From Candidatus Hodarchaeota archaeon (lineage in GTDB: Archaea > Asgardarchaeota > Heimdallarchaeia > Hodarchaeales > Hodarchaeaceae), in assembly GCA_016840035.1 (NCBI GenBank), contig JAEOTC010000121.1, positions 97,962 through 133,590 of the forward strand: a stretch of 35,629 bases of DNA, given 5' to 3'. The notes beneath the pieces are model-generated. The model saw only the letters and a program-made list of their open reading frames with translations. It searched no databases and had not been told where the DNA came from. Shown here in pieces: positions 14,573-24,200 of this stretch. Numbering within the stretch: position 1 is the stretch's first letter; every line of letters begins with the position of its first letter. The translations under genes were made by a program, and so were the position numbers.

Positions 14573-15724
14573 ATGCAAATAAATCTTAACTCTAGAATGG
14601 AAATGCTTTTGAAAGTCGGAGGTGTTTTACGATGTGTCAGCTTTTTTGGAGTTACATTGATGCGTATCCGAGAAAATTGGGCATTGTTCGTTGAAGGCAC
14701 AGAGGTCAAATGGACTTTTGGAGAACCCAGTCCCGAGTTCTTAGAAATTGTTTCAAACTTTTTGATGGGTTTAGGGAATCTGGGGAAGGAATTATTTGGT
14801 GAAGGGATTGCAAGCATTCAATTTGATTTGCCCCAACATGTGGGGATTAAATCCTCAGAAATATTCATTGTTTCTTTGGAAGACCAGTTTTTCTTAATTA
14901 TTAGTGATCCAGCCGTAACGCTTTTGCTTATCAATGCGGAAGGTGGTATTCCTGACGAAATAAAAGTAATAATGAAGGCGGTACTTGTTGGTCAAGCTTC
15001 CATTCTTTATGCAAATGCTGTTTCTGGTGAGATCGATGACGAGACAAAAGAAAGTATTGATACACATTTTCAGAATATCCTTCTTGATATCAACGAAAGA
15101 TACCTGCAGGGTGACCTCATAAATACTATTGTCGGCCAATTTGGCAGTAACTTTAGTATTTTGACATTCGAAGAGTGTTTGATGCTTCATTATTATTTAC
15201 GGAAGCATGCAGAAAAAACTCAGGTAGCGAAACCTGCTGGATGGGCTATGATCGCGAATCTTGAGGGGTGGGAAGTGCCACTTGCATATAATCTCACAAA
15301 AGAAGGAATCTGGGCTGGCTTTTTCAGTGCCATCATAGGATTTATTCATTCACTGTTTGAATCCAAACCTCGATCCATAACTTTTGGTTCTACTGCTATT
15401 CATAAGTTACGGTTCGTATATGGTAAGAAGTTTTACTTCATGGCCATCGACACGAGTTTTGTTTCAGACTTATTACTTCAAAAACGGTTCCAAAATGAGT
15501 TATTTAATACTAGTTATGCTATCTTGAAAGATATGTCATCAGGGATCAAGTCGTTAATCGTTGAAGAGATTTTGGCATATAACGAAGGAAAGCTAAATGA
15601 GTTATCCGTTGAGACTCTTCTTGATACATATATTGGGGAAGATGAATCTCTCGAATTAAGTCAAGATGAAAGAGTAATCCGTATTTGGGGAAAACTCCTT
15701 CTAAGTTTTCAAAAGCAGGAATGA
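14573..15724 (+). CDS. Protein with two tandem roadblock/longin-like domains
   Basis: 383 residues. Two similar alpha-beta units are seen. The first (about 28-110) runs NWALFVEGTEVKWTF, helix EFLEIVSNFLMGLGNLGKEL, strands IASIQFDL and IFIVSLEDQFFLIISD. The second (about 222-310) runs GWAMIANLEGWEVPL, helix GFFSAIIGFIHSLFE, strands SITFGSTAIHKLRFVYG and KFYFMAIDT, followed by helices. This strand-strand-helix-strand-strand order is the roadblock/longin pattern, and it resembles the cytosolic modules of the receptors at 21-32 kb. No membrane segment or signal is present. ATG 14573 has no ribosome site, but TTTATA about 30 bases upstream fits a leaderless start; codon 9 (ATG, MEMLLKVGG) is an alternative. 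A GTPase-regulator role is inferred only. Confidence 0.6.
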   Translation: MQINLNSRMEMLLKVGGVLRCVSFFGVTLMRIRENWALFVEGTEVKWTFGEPSPEFLEIVSNFLMGLGNLGKELFGEGIASIQFDLPQHVGIKSSEIFIVSLEDQFFLIISDPAVTLLLINAEGGIPDEIKVIMKAVLVGQASILYANAVSGEIDDETKESIDTHFQNILLDINERYLQGDLINTIVGQFGSNFSILTFEECLMLHYYLRKHAEKTQVAKPAGWAMIANLEGWEVPLAYNLTKEGIWAGFFSAIIGFIHSLFESKPRSITFGSTAIHKLRFVYGKKFYFMAIDTSFVSDLLLQKRFQNELFNTSYAILKDMSSGIKSLIVEEILAYNEGKLNELSVETLLDTYIGEDESLELSQDERVIRIWGKLLLSFQKQE

Positions 15725-15846
15725 TTCCTCTTTCGTAAAGGAGCTTTTTCTGAATTCTAGGAAATCTGATTAGAAATTCTAGAAAAATTATTTATTTTGA
15801 TATCTTAATCATTAGGATATTGACTACTTGGAGGTCTAGGTACCAA

Positions 15847-16644
15847 ATGACTGTACTTGAACTGTTTAAACTCACCAAGAAAAAAGCATTAGTAACTGGG
15901 GGAGCGAAGGGTATAGGACGTAAAATTAACGAAGGTTTACTAGAAGCAGGTGTTGAATCACTTATATTTTGCGGACGGGGAAGACATGGATCACTTGAAG
16001 ATGAACAACAGCGGCTGAAAAATCTTTTTCCCTCTCGTGACATCAGAGGTATCACGTGTGATATAAGCGAGGAGTCAGAAATTCTATCTTTAATAGAAGA
16101 AATTCGAGATCTCAAAACATTAGATATCCTGGTTAATAATGCGGGTGCTACATGGGCTGTTCCAACACTAGACCAAACTTTAAAGTCGTGGAATCGATCC
16201 ATTGATACTAATCTAACAGGGACATTTCTAATGTGTAAGCATGTCATTCAAGAGTTTATGTTACAAAATGAGGATGGGGGAAGCATAATTAATATCGCAT
16301 CCATTTTAGCTTTGAAGGGTGTTGCGGAAATCGCTCAGATTGGATATTCTGCGAGTAAAAGCGCACTTTTAGGCCTGACTCGTCAATTAGCAATAGAATT
16401 TGCATGTAATGGAATTCGAACAAATGCGATATGTCCTGGTTTTATTGAAGGGGATTCTATGGCGGAAATCTTTACAAAAGAGGGAAGTCCAATCCGTGAT
16501 ACTCTCATTGATATGGTACCCCTCCGACGGTTTGTTAGTGTCAATGATATGAAAGGGATCGTAACATTTTTGGCCTCAGATGCCTCCTCGTATATAACAG
16601 GACAAACTATTGCTGTAGGGGGCGGCTTATCAGTCAGCCTATAG
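15847..16644 (+). CDS. Short-chain dehydrogenase/reductase (SDR)
   Basis: NAD(P)-dependent SDR, 265 residues from the chosen ATG. The cofactor motif TGGAKGIG, the NNAG motif, the catalytic Ser (in INIASI) and the YSASK active site (Tyr and Lys) are all present, and the C-terminus ends in the usual SYITGQTIAVGGG. The longer frame from TTG 15820 adds nine residues that precede the ribosome site GGAGGT (15830-15835), so ATG 15847 is the real start. It heads an operon with two 2-hydroxyacyl-CoA dehydratase-type subunits. A 3-oxoacyl or hydroxyacyl-CoA (or 2-oxo acid) reductase step feeding the dehydratase is a reasonable inference, but the substrate is not shown. Confidence 0.9.
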   Translation: MTVLELFKLTKKKALVTGGAKGIGRKINEGLLEAGVESLIFCGRGRHGSLEDEQQRLKNLFPSRDIRGITCDISEESEILSLIEEIRDLKTLDILVNNAGATWAVPTLDQTLKSWNRSIDTNLTGTFLMCKHVIQEFMLQNEDGGSIINIASILALKGVAEIAQIGYSASKSALLGLTRQLAIEFACNGIRTNAICPGFIEGDSMAEIFTKEGSPIRDTLIDMVPLRRFVSVNDMKGIVTFLASDASSYITGQTIAVGGGLSVSL

Positions 16645-16662
16645 TTTAAGGAATAATTACTA

Positions 16663-17793
16663 ATGTTATCAGATTTAAGAAGTATTCTTCTTTCTCGACC
16701 ATTAAATTATTACATAAATAATTATTACGAGGCAATTTCAGAGTTAAAGAACCAAGTTTCCCCACTGATTGGATATTTCACTAATAAGACTCCACTAGAG
16801 CTACTCCATGCTTTAAATCTCCATCCTATACGGATCTATGCATTTAAACATCCTAAATCTCAACAGGGTGCTTACGAACGATATGTTCAAACCTTTGCTT
16901 GCTCTTGGCTTCGAGATATTATTGATAATGGATTAGTTAATGGTTATAATGAATTAAATGGAGTTATATTTTCCACGGGAACGTGTGATAGTTTACAGAA
17001 TGTTTCTGATATATGGCAAAAGGTCTTTCTACACCAATTAACATATAATCTAACCTTTCCAATCCAAAGCAATGAGGCTTCGTATAAATACTTAGAAAAT
17101 GAATTTCTCCAATTTTGTGAATATTCAAAGAAAAATATCTCATCTCCAATTAATGTTGAGCTGAAGGAATCTATACAGAAATTTAATCGAAAGAGGGAAA
17201 TATTACGAAAAATTGCAGAATTAGTATCTTCTGGGAGAATGTTGTATTCAACATTTGCGAGAATTATGTATTATGGCGATCTATTGCCCGTAGATGAATT
17301 TATTCGAATTTTTAAGGAATTAACGATTCCTGAATATTATGAAGAGCTGCTACCAAAGCAGGAAAGACATCCTCGTTTACTCGTATCTGGTGGAATGTGG
17401 GATAACCTCCATTTATTTGATATTCCGGAATGGGAAGGTTTAGTTGCAGATGATCTGTCTTTTGGTAATCGAAATTTTAACTATAACCTTCCTGAATCTA
17501 ATTCAATGCATGCTTATGCAAAATCGCAACTCGGACGGGTACCTGAGCCGACTGCATATGATGATAATCAGAGATTGGAGAATCTTGCAAAGCAAATTAA
17601 GGATCATAATGTAGAGGGAGTAATCCTCCTTACGATGAAGTTTTGTGATCCTGATGCATTTGAACTTATACCAATACGCAAGTTTTTAGATTCGATGGAT
17701 GTTCCATATTTGAATTTAGAAACCAGTCCTGATTTATCAAATCTCGGACAACTACAGACTAGATTAGCCGCGTTTTCGGAGTTACTGATATAG
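16663..17793 (+). CDS. 2-hydroxyacyl-CoA dehydratase / benzoyl-CoA reductase subunit (HgdB/BcrC-like)
   Basis: 376 residues, the usual length of this iron-sulfur subunit. Three cysteines sit at the expected places for a 4Fe-4S cluster: Cys80 (in TFACSWLRD), Cys108 (TGTCDSLQN) and Cys328 (MKFCDPDAFE), with the family block SGGMWDN near 243 starting the second half. The family removes water from 2-hydroxyacyl-CoA or reduces benzoyl-CoA after an ATP-driven electron transfer from an activator ATPase. It is followed after 14 bases by the second subunit. No activator gene (ASKHA-fold, HgdC/BcrA/BcrD) lies in this window, so it must be supplied elsewhere. Substrate class is open. Confidence 0.9.
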   Translation: MLSDLRSILLSRPLNYYINNYYEAISELKNQVSPLIGYFTNKTPLELLHALNLHPIRIYAFKHPKSQQGAYERYVQTFACSWLRDIIDNGLVNGYNELNGVIFSTGTCDSLQNVSDIWQKVFLHQLTYNLTFPIQSNEASYKYLENEFLQFCEYSKKNISSPINVELKESIQKFNRKREILRKIAELVSSGRMLYSTFARIMYYGDLLPVDEFIRIFKELTIPEYYEELLPKQERHPRLLVSGGMWDNLHLFDIPEWEGLVADDLSFGNRNFNYNLPESNSMHAYAKSQLGRVPEPTAYDDNQRLENLAKQIKDHNVEGVILLTMKFCDPDAFELIPIRKFLDSMDVPYLNLETSPDLSNLGQLQTRLAAFSELLI

Positions 17794-17807
17794 GAGAGAA
17801 ATAGAAT

Positions 17808-19073
17808 TTGAATTCACCCAATCAAACTCGTGTTTATCGTCGCTTAGAAAGTGCTCAATCAGTAAAAAATAGTCAAGCAATGTATTATCTTAACAGCAAA
17901 AATCCTTATCTTCATGAAGAGGGAAAGAAAATTGCTTGGGTAACATCTGGAGGACCCGTCGAGTTTTTAGTAGCAATGGATATCGTCCCATTATACCCAG
18001 AGCAATATGGAGCAATTGCTGGCGCGGCAAAAGATAGCACTCGCTTAAGTCAAGTTTCCGAGGCACATGGATATAGTCAAGATATTTGTGCATACGCTAG
18101 AACCTCTTTTGGTAGTATTTTATCACCTGAGAGTCCAACTCCACTCTCTGAAATAGATGGAGTAGGTGGTTTAGCTAAACCAGATATGTTAATATGCGGA
18201 AATAACATTTGTGGAACGGTATTGAAATGGTACCAAGATTTAGCCCGTACTTACACGATTCCGCTGTTCATCTTTGACACTCCTCCCTTAGCAGATAACA
18301 ATATTCCATCTTATTACCTTGAATATTTAACAGCTCAAATGGATAGTTATGTATCCTTTCTTGAAGAACAGATGAGCAAAAAAATGGATATGGAAAGATT
18401 AACCGAAGTTTTTCTTAATTCGAAAAAGAGTATTGAGCTTTGGACCAAGATATTAAATCTAGGACAGGCAATTCCCTCTCCACTAAACTGTGCAGATCGG
18501 TTTTTATTAATGGCTCCAGTTGTATCTCAAAGAGGGACTATTGAAACCGTTGAGTTGTATGAGGAAGTTTATCAAGAAGTCCAAACCAGAGTAGACCATC
18601 AAGAAGGAGCAATTACTGTTCCAGAGAAATATCGTTTACTCTGGGATAATATACCCATTTGGTTCAATCTCTATGATTTCTACAATACACTGGCTCAGAA
18701 AGGTGTAGTTTTTCCTGTAGACACGTATACAAATGCATGGTCTCAAAATTTTCTGGAATCAGGTGACCTACTGAAAGATGCAGCAGTAATGTATTCCAAT
18801 ATTTATTTGAATAAAACTCTACAGCATAAAATCGACCTGGTCGGACATCTTGCCAAGAAATTTCAATGTAATGGAATATTGTATCATTCTATGCGTTCCT
18901 GTAAACGATATTCGTTAGGACAACCGATCACACGAGTAGAAGTAACTAAAAAGACAGATATTCCAGGAACATTAATAGAGGGGGATATGAATGATTCAAG
19001 GGCGTATTCTGAGGGCCAAGTAATGACTCGTATCGATGCCCTTTTAGAGCTGATTGATACTCAAAGAAGTTAA
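17808..19073 (+). CDS. 2-hydroxyacyl-CoA dehydratase / benzoyl-CoA reductase subunit (HgdA/BcrB-like)
   Basis: 421 residues, the longer partner subunit. Family landmarks: KIAWVTSGGPVEFLVAMDIV near 41-60 (the GxP-x-E/x-L motif after the first strand), Cys94 in SQDICAYAR, Cys130 and Cys135 in LICGNNICGT, and Cys365 in HSMRSCKRYSLGQ. Cys94, one of the Cys130/135 pair, and Cys365 are the likely cluster ligands. The start is TTG at 17808 with GGAGAG nine bases upstream. It forms the second half of a heterodimer with the preceding gene. It closes the SDR operon; TATA-like DNA follows before the next gene. Confidence 0.9.
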   Translation: MNSPNQTRVYRRLESAQSVKNSQAMYYLNSKNPYLHEEGKKIAWVTSGGPVEFLVAMDIVPLYPEQYGAIAGAAKDSTRLSQVSEAHGYSQDICAYARTSFGSILSPESPTPLSEIDGVGGLAKPDMLICGNNICGTVLKWYQDLARTYTIPLFIFDTPPLADNNIPSYYLEYLTAQMDSYVSFLEEQMSKKMDMERLTEVFLNSKKSIELWTKILNLGQAIPSPLNCADRFLLMAPVVSQRGTIETVELYEEVYQEVQTRVDHQEGAITVPEKYRLLWDNIPIWFNLYDFYNTLAQKGVVFPVDTYTNAWSQNFLESGDLLKDAAVMYSNIYLNKTLQHKIDLVGHLAKKFQCNGILYHSMRSCKRYSLGQPITRVEVTKKTDIPGTLIEGDMNDSRAYSEGQVMTRIDALLELIDTQRS

Positions 19074-19173
19074 ATCAGTGTGTAACTTCAAAGATTCAGC
19101 AAATATTTAAACCACGAAATCTAATATTATCAAATCCAAGGAAAAAATCGATAATAGTATTCGGTGTGTAAAC

Positions 19174-19650
19174 TTGATAAAAGCTTCAGATTTAGATCCA
19201 ATATTATATCGGCAATATATAAAGCAAAAATACTCTGAATTAGTCTGGAATGCGTATTTACATAAGAAAGTAATCGAACAAGTTCTTGACCAGGAACTAT
19301 TTGGTTCCCTAAACTCAGTAGTACAATTATTTCTTCAATACGTTATCAAAGAATGGGCCTGTCCAAATTGTTTGCAAACAATTTTGCCATTTATGTCCAA
19401 TTGCTATAAAAATCTTCCAGCCAAAGGAGATATTGTTTATGTATACTCTAAAGAACTAATAAGTAAATTTCCAGTTTTAGCATGTCCTCATTGTGATACG
19501 CAAATTGTTGTAGTGGCGATTGACGATTATAGTGATTTATTTGAATTTCGCTACAAAGAAATTGAAAAGGAAATTTATGATTTATTAGAAGATAGATCTT
19601 TGACAGATTTAGAAGTTACTCAAAAAAGTTTAGAAAAGCGATTAAGTTGA
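19174..19650 (+). CDS. Cys-rich (zinc-ribbon-like) hypothetical protein
   Basis: 158 residues, not recognised. An N-terminal helical half is followed by a CPNC pair (Cys63, Cys66), a single Cys77 and a CPHC pair (Cys104, Cys107), i.e. two CxxC knuckles about 37 residues apart that could hold one zinc ion. A charged C-terminal helix follows. The start is TTG at 19174 with no strong ribosome site; TATA-like AAATATTTAAACC lies near 19102-19114. It converges on the GTPase gene at 19762 and could be unrelated to it. An 8-base direct repeat GTGTGTAA occurs at 19078 and 19164 in its upstream region. Confidence 0.6.
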   Translation: MIKASDLDPILYRQYIKQKYSELVWNAYLHKKVIEQVLDQELFGSLNSVVQLFLQYVIKEWACPNCLQTILPFMSNCYKNLPAKGDIVYVYSKELISKFPVLACPHCDTQIVVVAIDDYSDLFEFRYKEIEKEIYDLLEDRSLTDLEVTQKSLEKRLS

Positions 19651-19761
19651 TCCTCTCTCCTCATCACTAATCCTCTTGCAATGAAAAAACTACAGTAAAA
19701 AATTCTTGCACATCAGACCAAATAAAATCACAGAGAATATTCTCTCTTTTAAAATGAAGGT

Positions 19762-20310
19762 CTAATCATCTAATCTGCGAAGTATTGAGTGACCCATAAC
19801 CTCAAAAGCTTGATCTATATTCTCTCCAGTTTTTGCAGAAGTTTCAAAGTATTTAAATTGAAAATCTGAGATCCTGAGTTTTTCCTTAATGTAATCATTC
19901 ACAGATTGACGTGTAACTTGAATATTATTTTCCAGATCGACTTTATTTCCTAATATAAGTATGGATGGATTAGAAGAAGAACACTTTTTCAAAAATTCTT
20001 CTGACCAACTATAAATGCTTTCTAATGTCCTAGGACGTGTGAGATCAAGAATTAACAATGCACCGACAGCTCCTCTATAATATCTTGAACGGACTTGATT
20101 AAAGGATGGTTGGCCAGCAAGATCCCATATTTGGAGATGAAGTTCGACAAAACTCTCGTCTATACTAACGTTAATATGTTTGGAAAAGAAATCTGCGCCT
20201 ATAGTAGGAGTATAATTTGATGAAAAGTCTTTATTGAGATATCGGTGAGCAATTGAAGTTTTTCCTACTGCTCCATCACCAAGGAGGCAGATTTTAGCAA
20301 AGATCCTCAT
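19762..20310 (-). CDS. Ras/Rab-like small GTPase (second of pair)
   Basis: 182-residue Ras-superfamily GTPase with a full set of motifs: G1 GDGAVGKTS at 11-19, G2 Thr36 in YTPTIGAD, G3 WDLAGQP at 62-68 with the catalytic Gln67, G4 GNKVDL at 121-126 and G5 ETSAKTGEN at 156-164. The Rab-like run FNQVRSRYYRGAVGALLILD follows G3. The C-terminus (ILRRLDD) has no prenylatable Cys, so a lipid anchor is not indicated. A GAGGAG site precedes the ATG. It lies 337 bases downstream of the other GTPase in the same direction, at the end of the receptor cluster. Effectors unknown; roadblock/longin proteins in the window are candidates. Confidence 0.93.
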   Translation of the reverse strand: MRIFAKICLLGDGAVGKTSIAHRYLNKDFSSNYTPTIGADFFSKHINVSIDESFVELHLQIWDLAGQPSFNQVRSRYYRGAVGALLILDLTRPRTLESIYSWSEEFLKKCSSSNPSILILGNKVDLENNIQVTRQSVNDYIKEKLRISDFQFKYFETSAKTGENIDQAFEVMGHSILRRLDD

Positions 20311-20647
20311 ATTACTCCTCTGGACATTTTCTTGAACATTCCCTTTTGAATCTCTTCACTTATAAATCCTACACCTAATCAAACACTCATCCTGTATATA
20401 ATTCATCTTGGTAGAATTAAAGACTGGTTAAAATTCTTGTTGAGGAGCTTTTCTCCTCCAAAAAAAATGAATCTCTCATCAACACCTCTTCATCAATTGC
20501 AAAGGTGGAAAAGCTGAATCTAGCTTTAATGCAATTATAAAAATCTCAAATTAGGATGGTTTAGATGTACAATCTTTTGGCAAATCACATACTCACAGAA
20601 ATAGATTTTAAAGAGAAAAATCTTGTTCTCCAGTTTGTGTGATTTAG
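20311..20647. other. Non-coding gap between the two GTPase genes
   Basis: 337 bases holding no credible gene. It contains a 6-base-pair hairpin (GAGGAG at 20442-20447 with CTCCTC at 20453-20458) next to a run of A on the plus strand, and a second short inverted repeat (AAAGCT/AGCTTT at 20510-20527). These may belong to the 3' end of the upstream transcript or the promoter of the second GTPase; neither is strong. Confidence 0.4.
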
Positions 20648-21220
20648 CTAGAATCTCATTCTATTAGGACTTTTTTCAAGTATTTTGCGGCCAAGAGCAA
20701 TGAATGCTTCAGAAACGTTATCCCCCGTTTTTGCAGAAGTTTCAAAATGATCAACTTCGCCAATTTGAGCTTGGAATCTTGGTAGAATGTGTTCGGAGAT
20801 ATATTTCTCTGCCTCTGACGGTGTAATACTCGTGGTACTCCGTAAATCTGATTTATTACCGAGAATGTTGATAGTAACTAAGGGTGTTGCCATATGTTGG
20901 ACGAGCTCTTGTACCCACCCACGAAGATTGTGAAGTGAATTACGATCGTTTACATCATAAACAATTAATGCTCCGGCAGTATGACGATAGTAAAGGGCAC
21001 GAATTTGATTAAAAGTAGGTTGGCCTGCTAAATCCCAAATCTGAAAGCGCATAGACTTTTCTGTATTATTAAAAGGGATAAGTACTTGTGTGGAGGCAAA
21101 ATCAGCACCAAGAGTGGGCAAATAATCACCAGGAACACCTTTTCCCATATATTGATTTCTGAGGGAGGTTTTACCTACTTGCCCATCGCCAAGAAGACAG
21201 ATTTTTGCGAACACCGTCAT
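20648..21220 (-). CDS. Ras/Rab-like small GTPase, coupled to the 1619-residue receptor
   Basis: 190 residues. G1 GDGQVGKTS at 11-19, G2 Thr36 in YLPTLGAD, G3 WDLAGQP at 62-68 with Gln67, G4 GNKSDL at 121-126, G5 ETSAKTGDN at 160-168. It shares AKICLLGDG, AGQP[ST]FNQ[IV]R and YYR with the other GTPase, so the two are close paralogues. The Gly-Gln pair is followed by Pro rather than the usual Glu of Ras/Rab. No C-terminal Cys (ends SPNRMRF). Its ATG is 17 bases after the stop of the giant receptor gene, with GTGATGA as ribosome site, so the two are almost certainly co-transcribed. This is the strongest link between receptor and GTPase. Confidence 0.94.
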   Translation of the reverse strand: MTVFAKICLLGDGQVGKTSLRNQYMGKGVPGDYLPTLGADFASTQVLIPFNNTEKSMRFQIWDLAGQPTFNQIRALYYRHTAGALIVYDVNDRNSLHNLRGWVQELVQHMATPLVTINILGNKSDLRSTTSITPSEAEKYISEHILPRFQAQIGEVDHFETSAKTGDNVSEAFIALGRKILEKSPNRMRF

Positions 21221-21237
21221 TGAGTATCATCACAAGC

Positions 21238-24200
21238 CTATCCCTCATTCTGAGGAACTAGAATTTGAACTTTCTCATCAATTCCATTCCAAAAGGTATC
21301 ATATTCTAATTCAATGGGAAAGTCGACAAATCTGCTTATTATTGTCTTGGCGTTAGAGTAGAAAGTGAATCCAGTAAATCTTTGAGAAGTCTCAGAGATA
21401 TGCTTATCACACTGCTTTAAGAGAGATTTTACACTCTTTGCGGAGGAAGGTCTACTAAAAGCGGTTACGACTAAGATCTTAATGGCCCTTAGAGCATCTT
21501 TGGAAATTGGAAATTTATCAACATTTTTAGCCAGTGTACGTTCGATTTCCTTTACTCTCAATAAATCAATCTGAAATGGCCGTAATAAATCGATAGGTAG
21601 GTGTTTCCTCATAATATTCTGAACTTGTGGTGCCATAATTGCTTCATCGACAATACCTAGATCAGTGAGCTGTAGTTTTCGCTCGAGATCGCTACTAATT
21701 TTAACAAAAGATGTTCGGATGAATTCGTTTGGAATCTCTCTAAGGAATACAAATATTCGATATGTTTCTGATCCAAGAATCAAGATTTGAACTTCATTTT
21801 GTTCAATTAAACTTACTTTTACGTCACCTGGTTGTTGAGGAGGTCTAAATTCTGGATTAGATTGAATTTGGGTCATGAAATCAGACTGAAAGGAGGCGAG
21901 GAACGAATCAATTCCAACTGAAAGTCCACTTAACGCACCATTCATCGAATCACTAGATTGATATATAATATTTGTCGTGGTTAATATAGGTACTCCCGCT
22001 GAGGATGAAACAAGAATGGTATACGTATTAGATAAGAATGAAAGCTTATCCTGAAGACTTTGTTTGAATTGCTTCGCGATTCGTCTTCTTCGTCGTACAG
22101 AAAGGGTAATTGAACCAAATACACTAACGACAATAAGTACTCCGATTCCAACCAGTACTAGTGTTTCTAGAGGAATGCCTGACAGGCCATTACCACCAGC
22201 TATGATAGTAGTCCCTTCTGTAGGGCCATTATATACAGAAAATGATGTTCCATCGAATGCCACGATATTCCAATATAAAATACCAGAAGTTTTAATGGAT
22301 AGATGGCCGATATAATGTGTTCCATTATTAATCATCAATACCAATTCATATCCGTCATCAAACTGACTTCCTTTACCAGCATCAAGGGAATAATAGAGAG
22401 TTACGTTGTGAATACCCGTACCCCAATCTGTTACTCTTGCCCAGAAACGAATCTCAGTACTATTCAAGGATTCATATCCAACAGAATGGAATTCTGGTGA
22501 CCATTGATCATCAATATGTAGATTGGGAATTGCGAGAATTTCGGCATTGTAGTACCCATAAAACACTCCCAAGTCTACTAAAATTAAGGTAAAGGAATAA
22601 TCATGATGATACTCTACACTTACTATCATAGAGTGGTTTCTCCCTTCTTTATTCATAGTAACATTTTCAAAAATCACTGTACTTGTATTCAAGTCAATTA
22701 TTGTAAGTGATACGTTCTCTTCTTGATGATCAAAAATATCTCGAACTGTTACCCAAACTTTAATTCTACCAGAATCTGAGTCCATAATTTCGATTCCATA
22801 CAGATCTTCATCAAATGTGGCAGGGCTGAAGTCTTTTAATTGAACCATAGAATAGCTACTTGTTACATTATTAAACCATTCATCAATGACAATTATACGA
22901 TACTGAAGGGTCGTATTTGGTATGAGAGTCAATTTGAATTCGTACCTCTCGTCCGCTTGGATCATTGTGGTTGAATAATTTAACCATTGAGAGTCCTCTA
23001 AGATCGCATACTCAAGTAGGACCTCTGATATTTCACCAAAAGGATCCTGTGCAACAGTAGAAAATATTACTTCTGTAGATATGTGATTTATTTGTGTTTC
23101 ATTATAACTGGGGTTAGAAAGGAATATAGGGGGTGTTTCATCAGTAATTTTGTAAAGTAACAGTCCTGTGGATGCAATATTCTGTGCATTGTCATAAACA
23201 GTGATGTTGTACGTTATGGCATCTCGGGGTTCGCGTCCATCTATTTTGTAACAGAAAAAGTTACCTGTACTATTCCATTCCATATTTACTGAAATTTCAT
23301 GGATAAAAGCCCAATTTAAAAGAACTGAAGAATTATCCATAAGTAATCCACTCCCATTATTTCCATCGCGTACTTCTGTCCATATTATAAGTGTTCCATT
23401 TTGGAATTCGGTTATCCCATAACCTACAATAGAAGGAGGTGCCACATCTTGAGAAAGAATTGATTTATTAATAATTCCTTGATTTCCTCCCAAATCATTT
23501 ACCCAGACGGTAAAAGTGACCTCTTCTTGATAGGGATAGGAAAAAGTGTGACTATATGTTGAAAATGGATAAAATGCTGGGTCATACGTCATTGTTCCTG
23601 AAAACGAACCTGAAAGTGAACTAATATTGATGTAAAAAGTATTGTTCACAAAGATTTGCTCTCCATACGGATCGACAGCACGAGCTTGAACGGTTACTTC
23701 CCCATCATTTGTTGTAGAATTAATTAATGTAAGAGTAATCTCTGGAGCGATTGAGTCAGATAATGAAAGACTTTTAGCAGTATCCAAAGGAGATTCTATT
23801 GAATTATTAGCAGCATCAACTGCTGTAGCATAGTACCACACATCTTGGGTTTGATAAGGAAAATTTGGATATCTGTACCAATATAATGTCTCTGACATTT
23901 GAATCATTGAAAAATTCATCCAATCAACAGCAAAGTAGTCGTCGGTAAATAAGATGTATGCGATTGTATCATTATTCGGCCAATCATTAACATTTGAATA
24001 AAAGTCAAGAGTTCCATTCCCATATTCAAAAGCCCAAAATGCAATATTTGGGATTGTGTTATCATTTATTGAGAAAGGACCTCGCCCAGAGCTATAAACA
24101 AAATTGTTAGCAATATCTACTGCTTTCACCCAATATTTAATTGAGTCATTATAATCAAATGTATCTTGGTAAGTGAATGTAATTTCACCGATTTGGGTCA

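Noticed and set aside
20442..20458. GAGGAG/CTCCTC hairpin as a terminator
   Set aside because: On the minus strand the T run comes before the stem instead of after it, so it does not have terminator order for the GTPase transcript.
20564..20641. 25-codon plus-strand frame between the GTPase genes
   Set aside because: No ribosome site, no recognisable content and too short to support.
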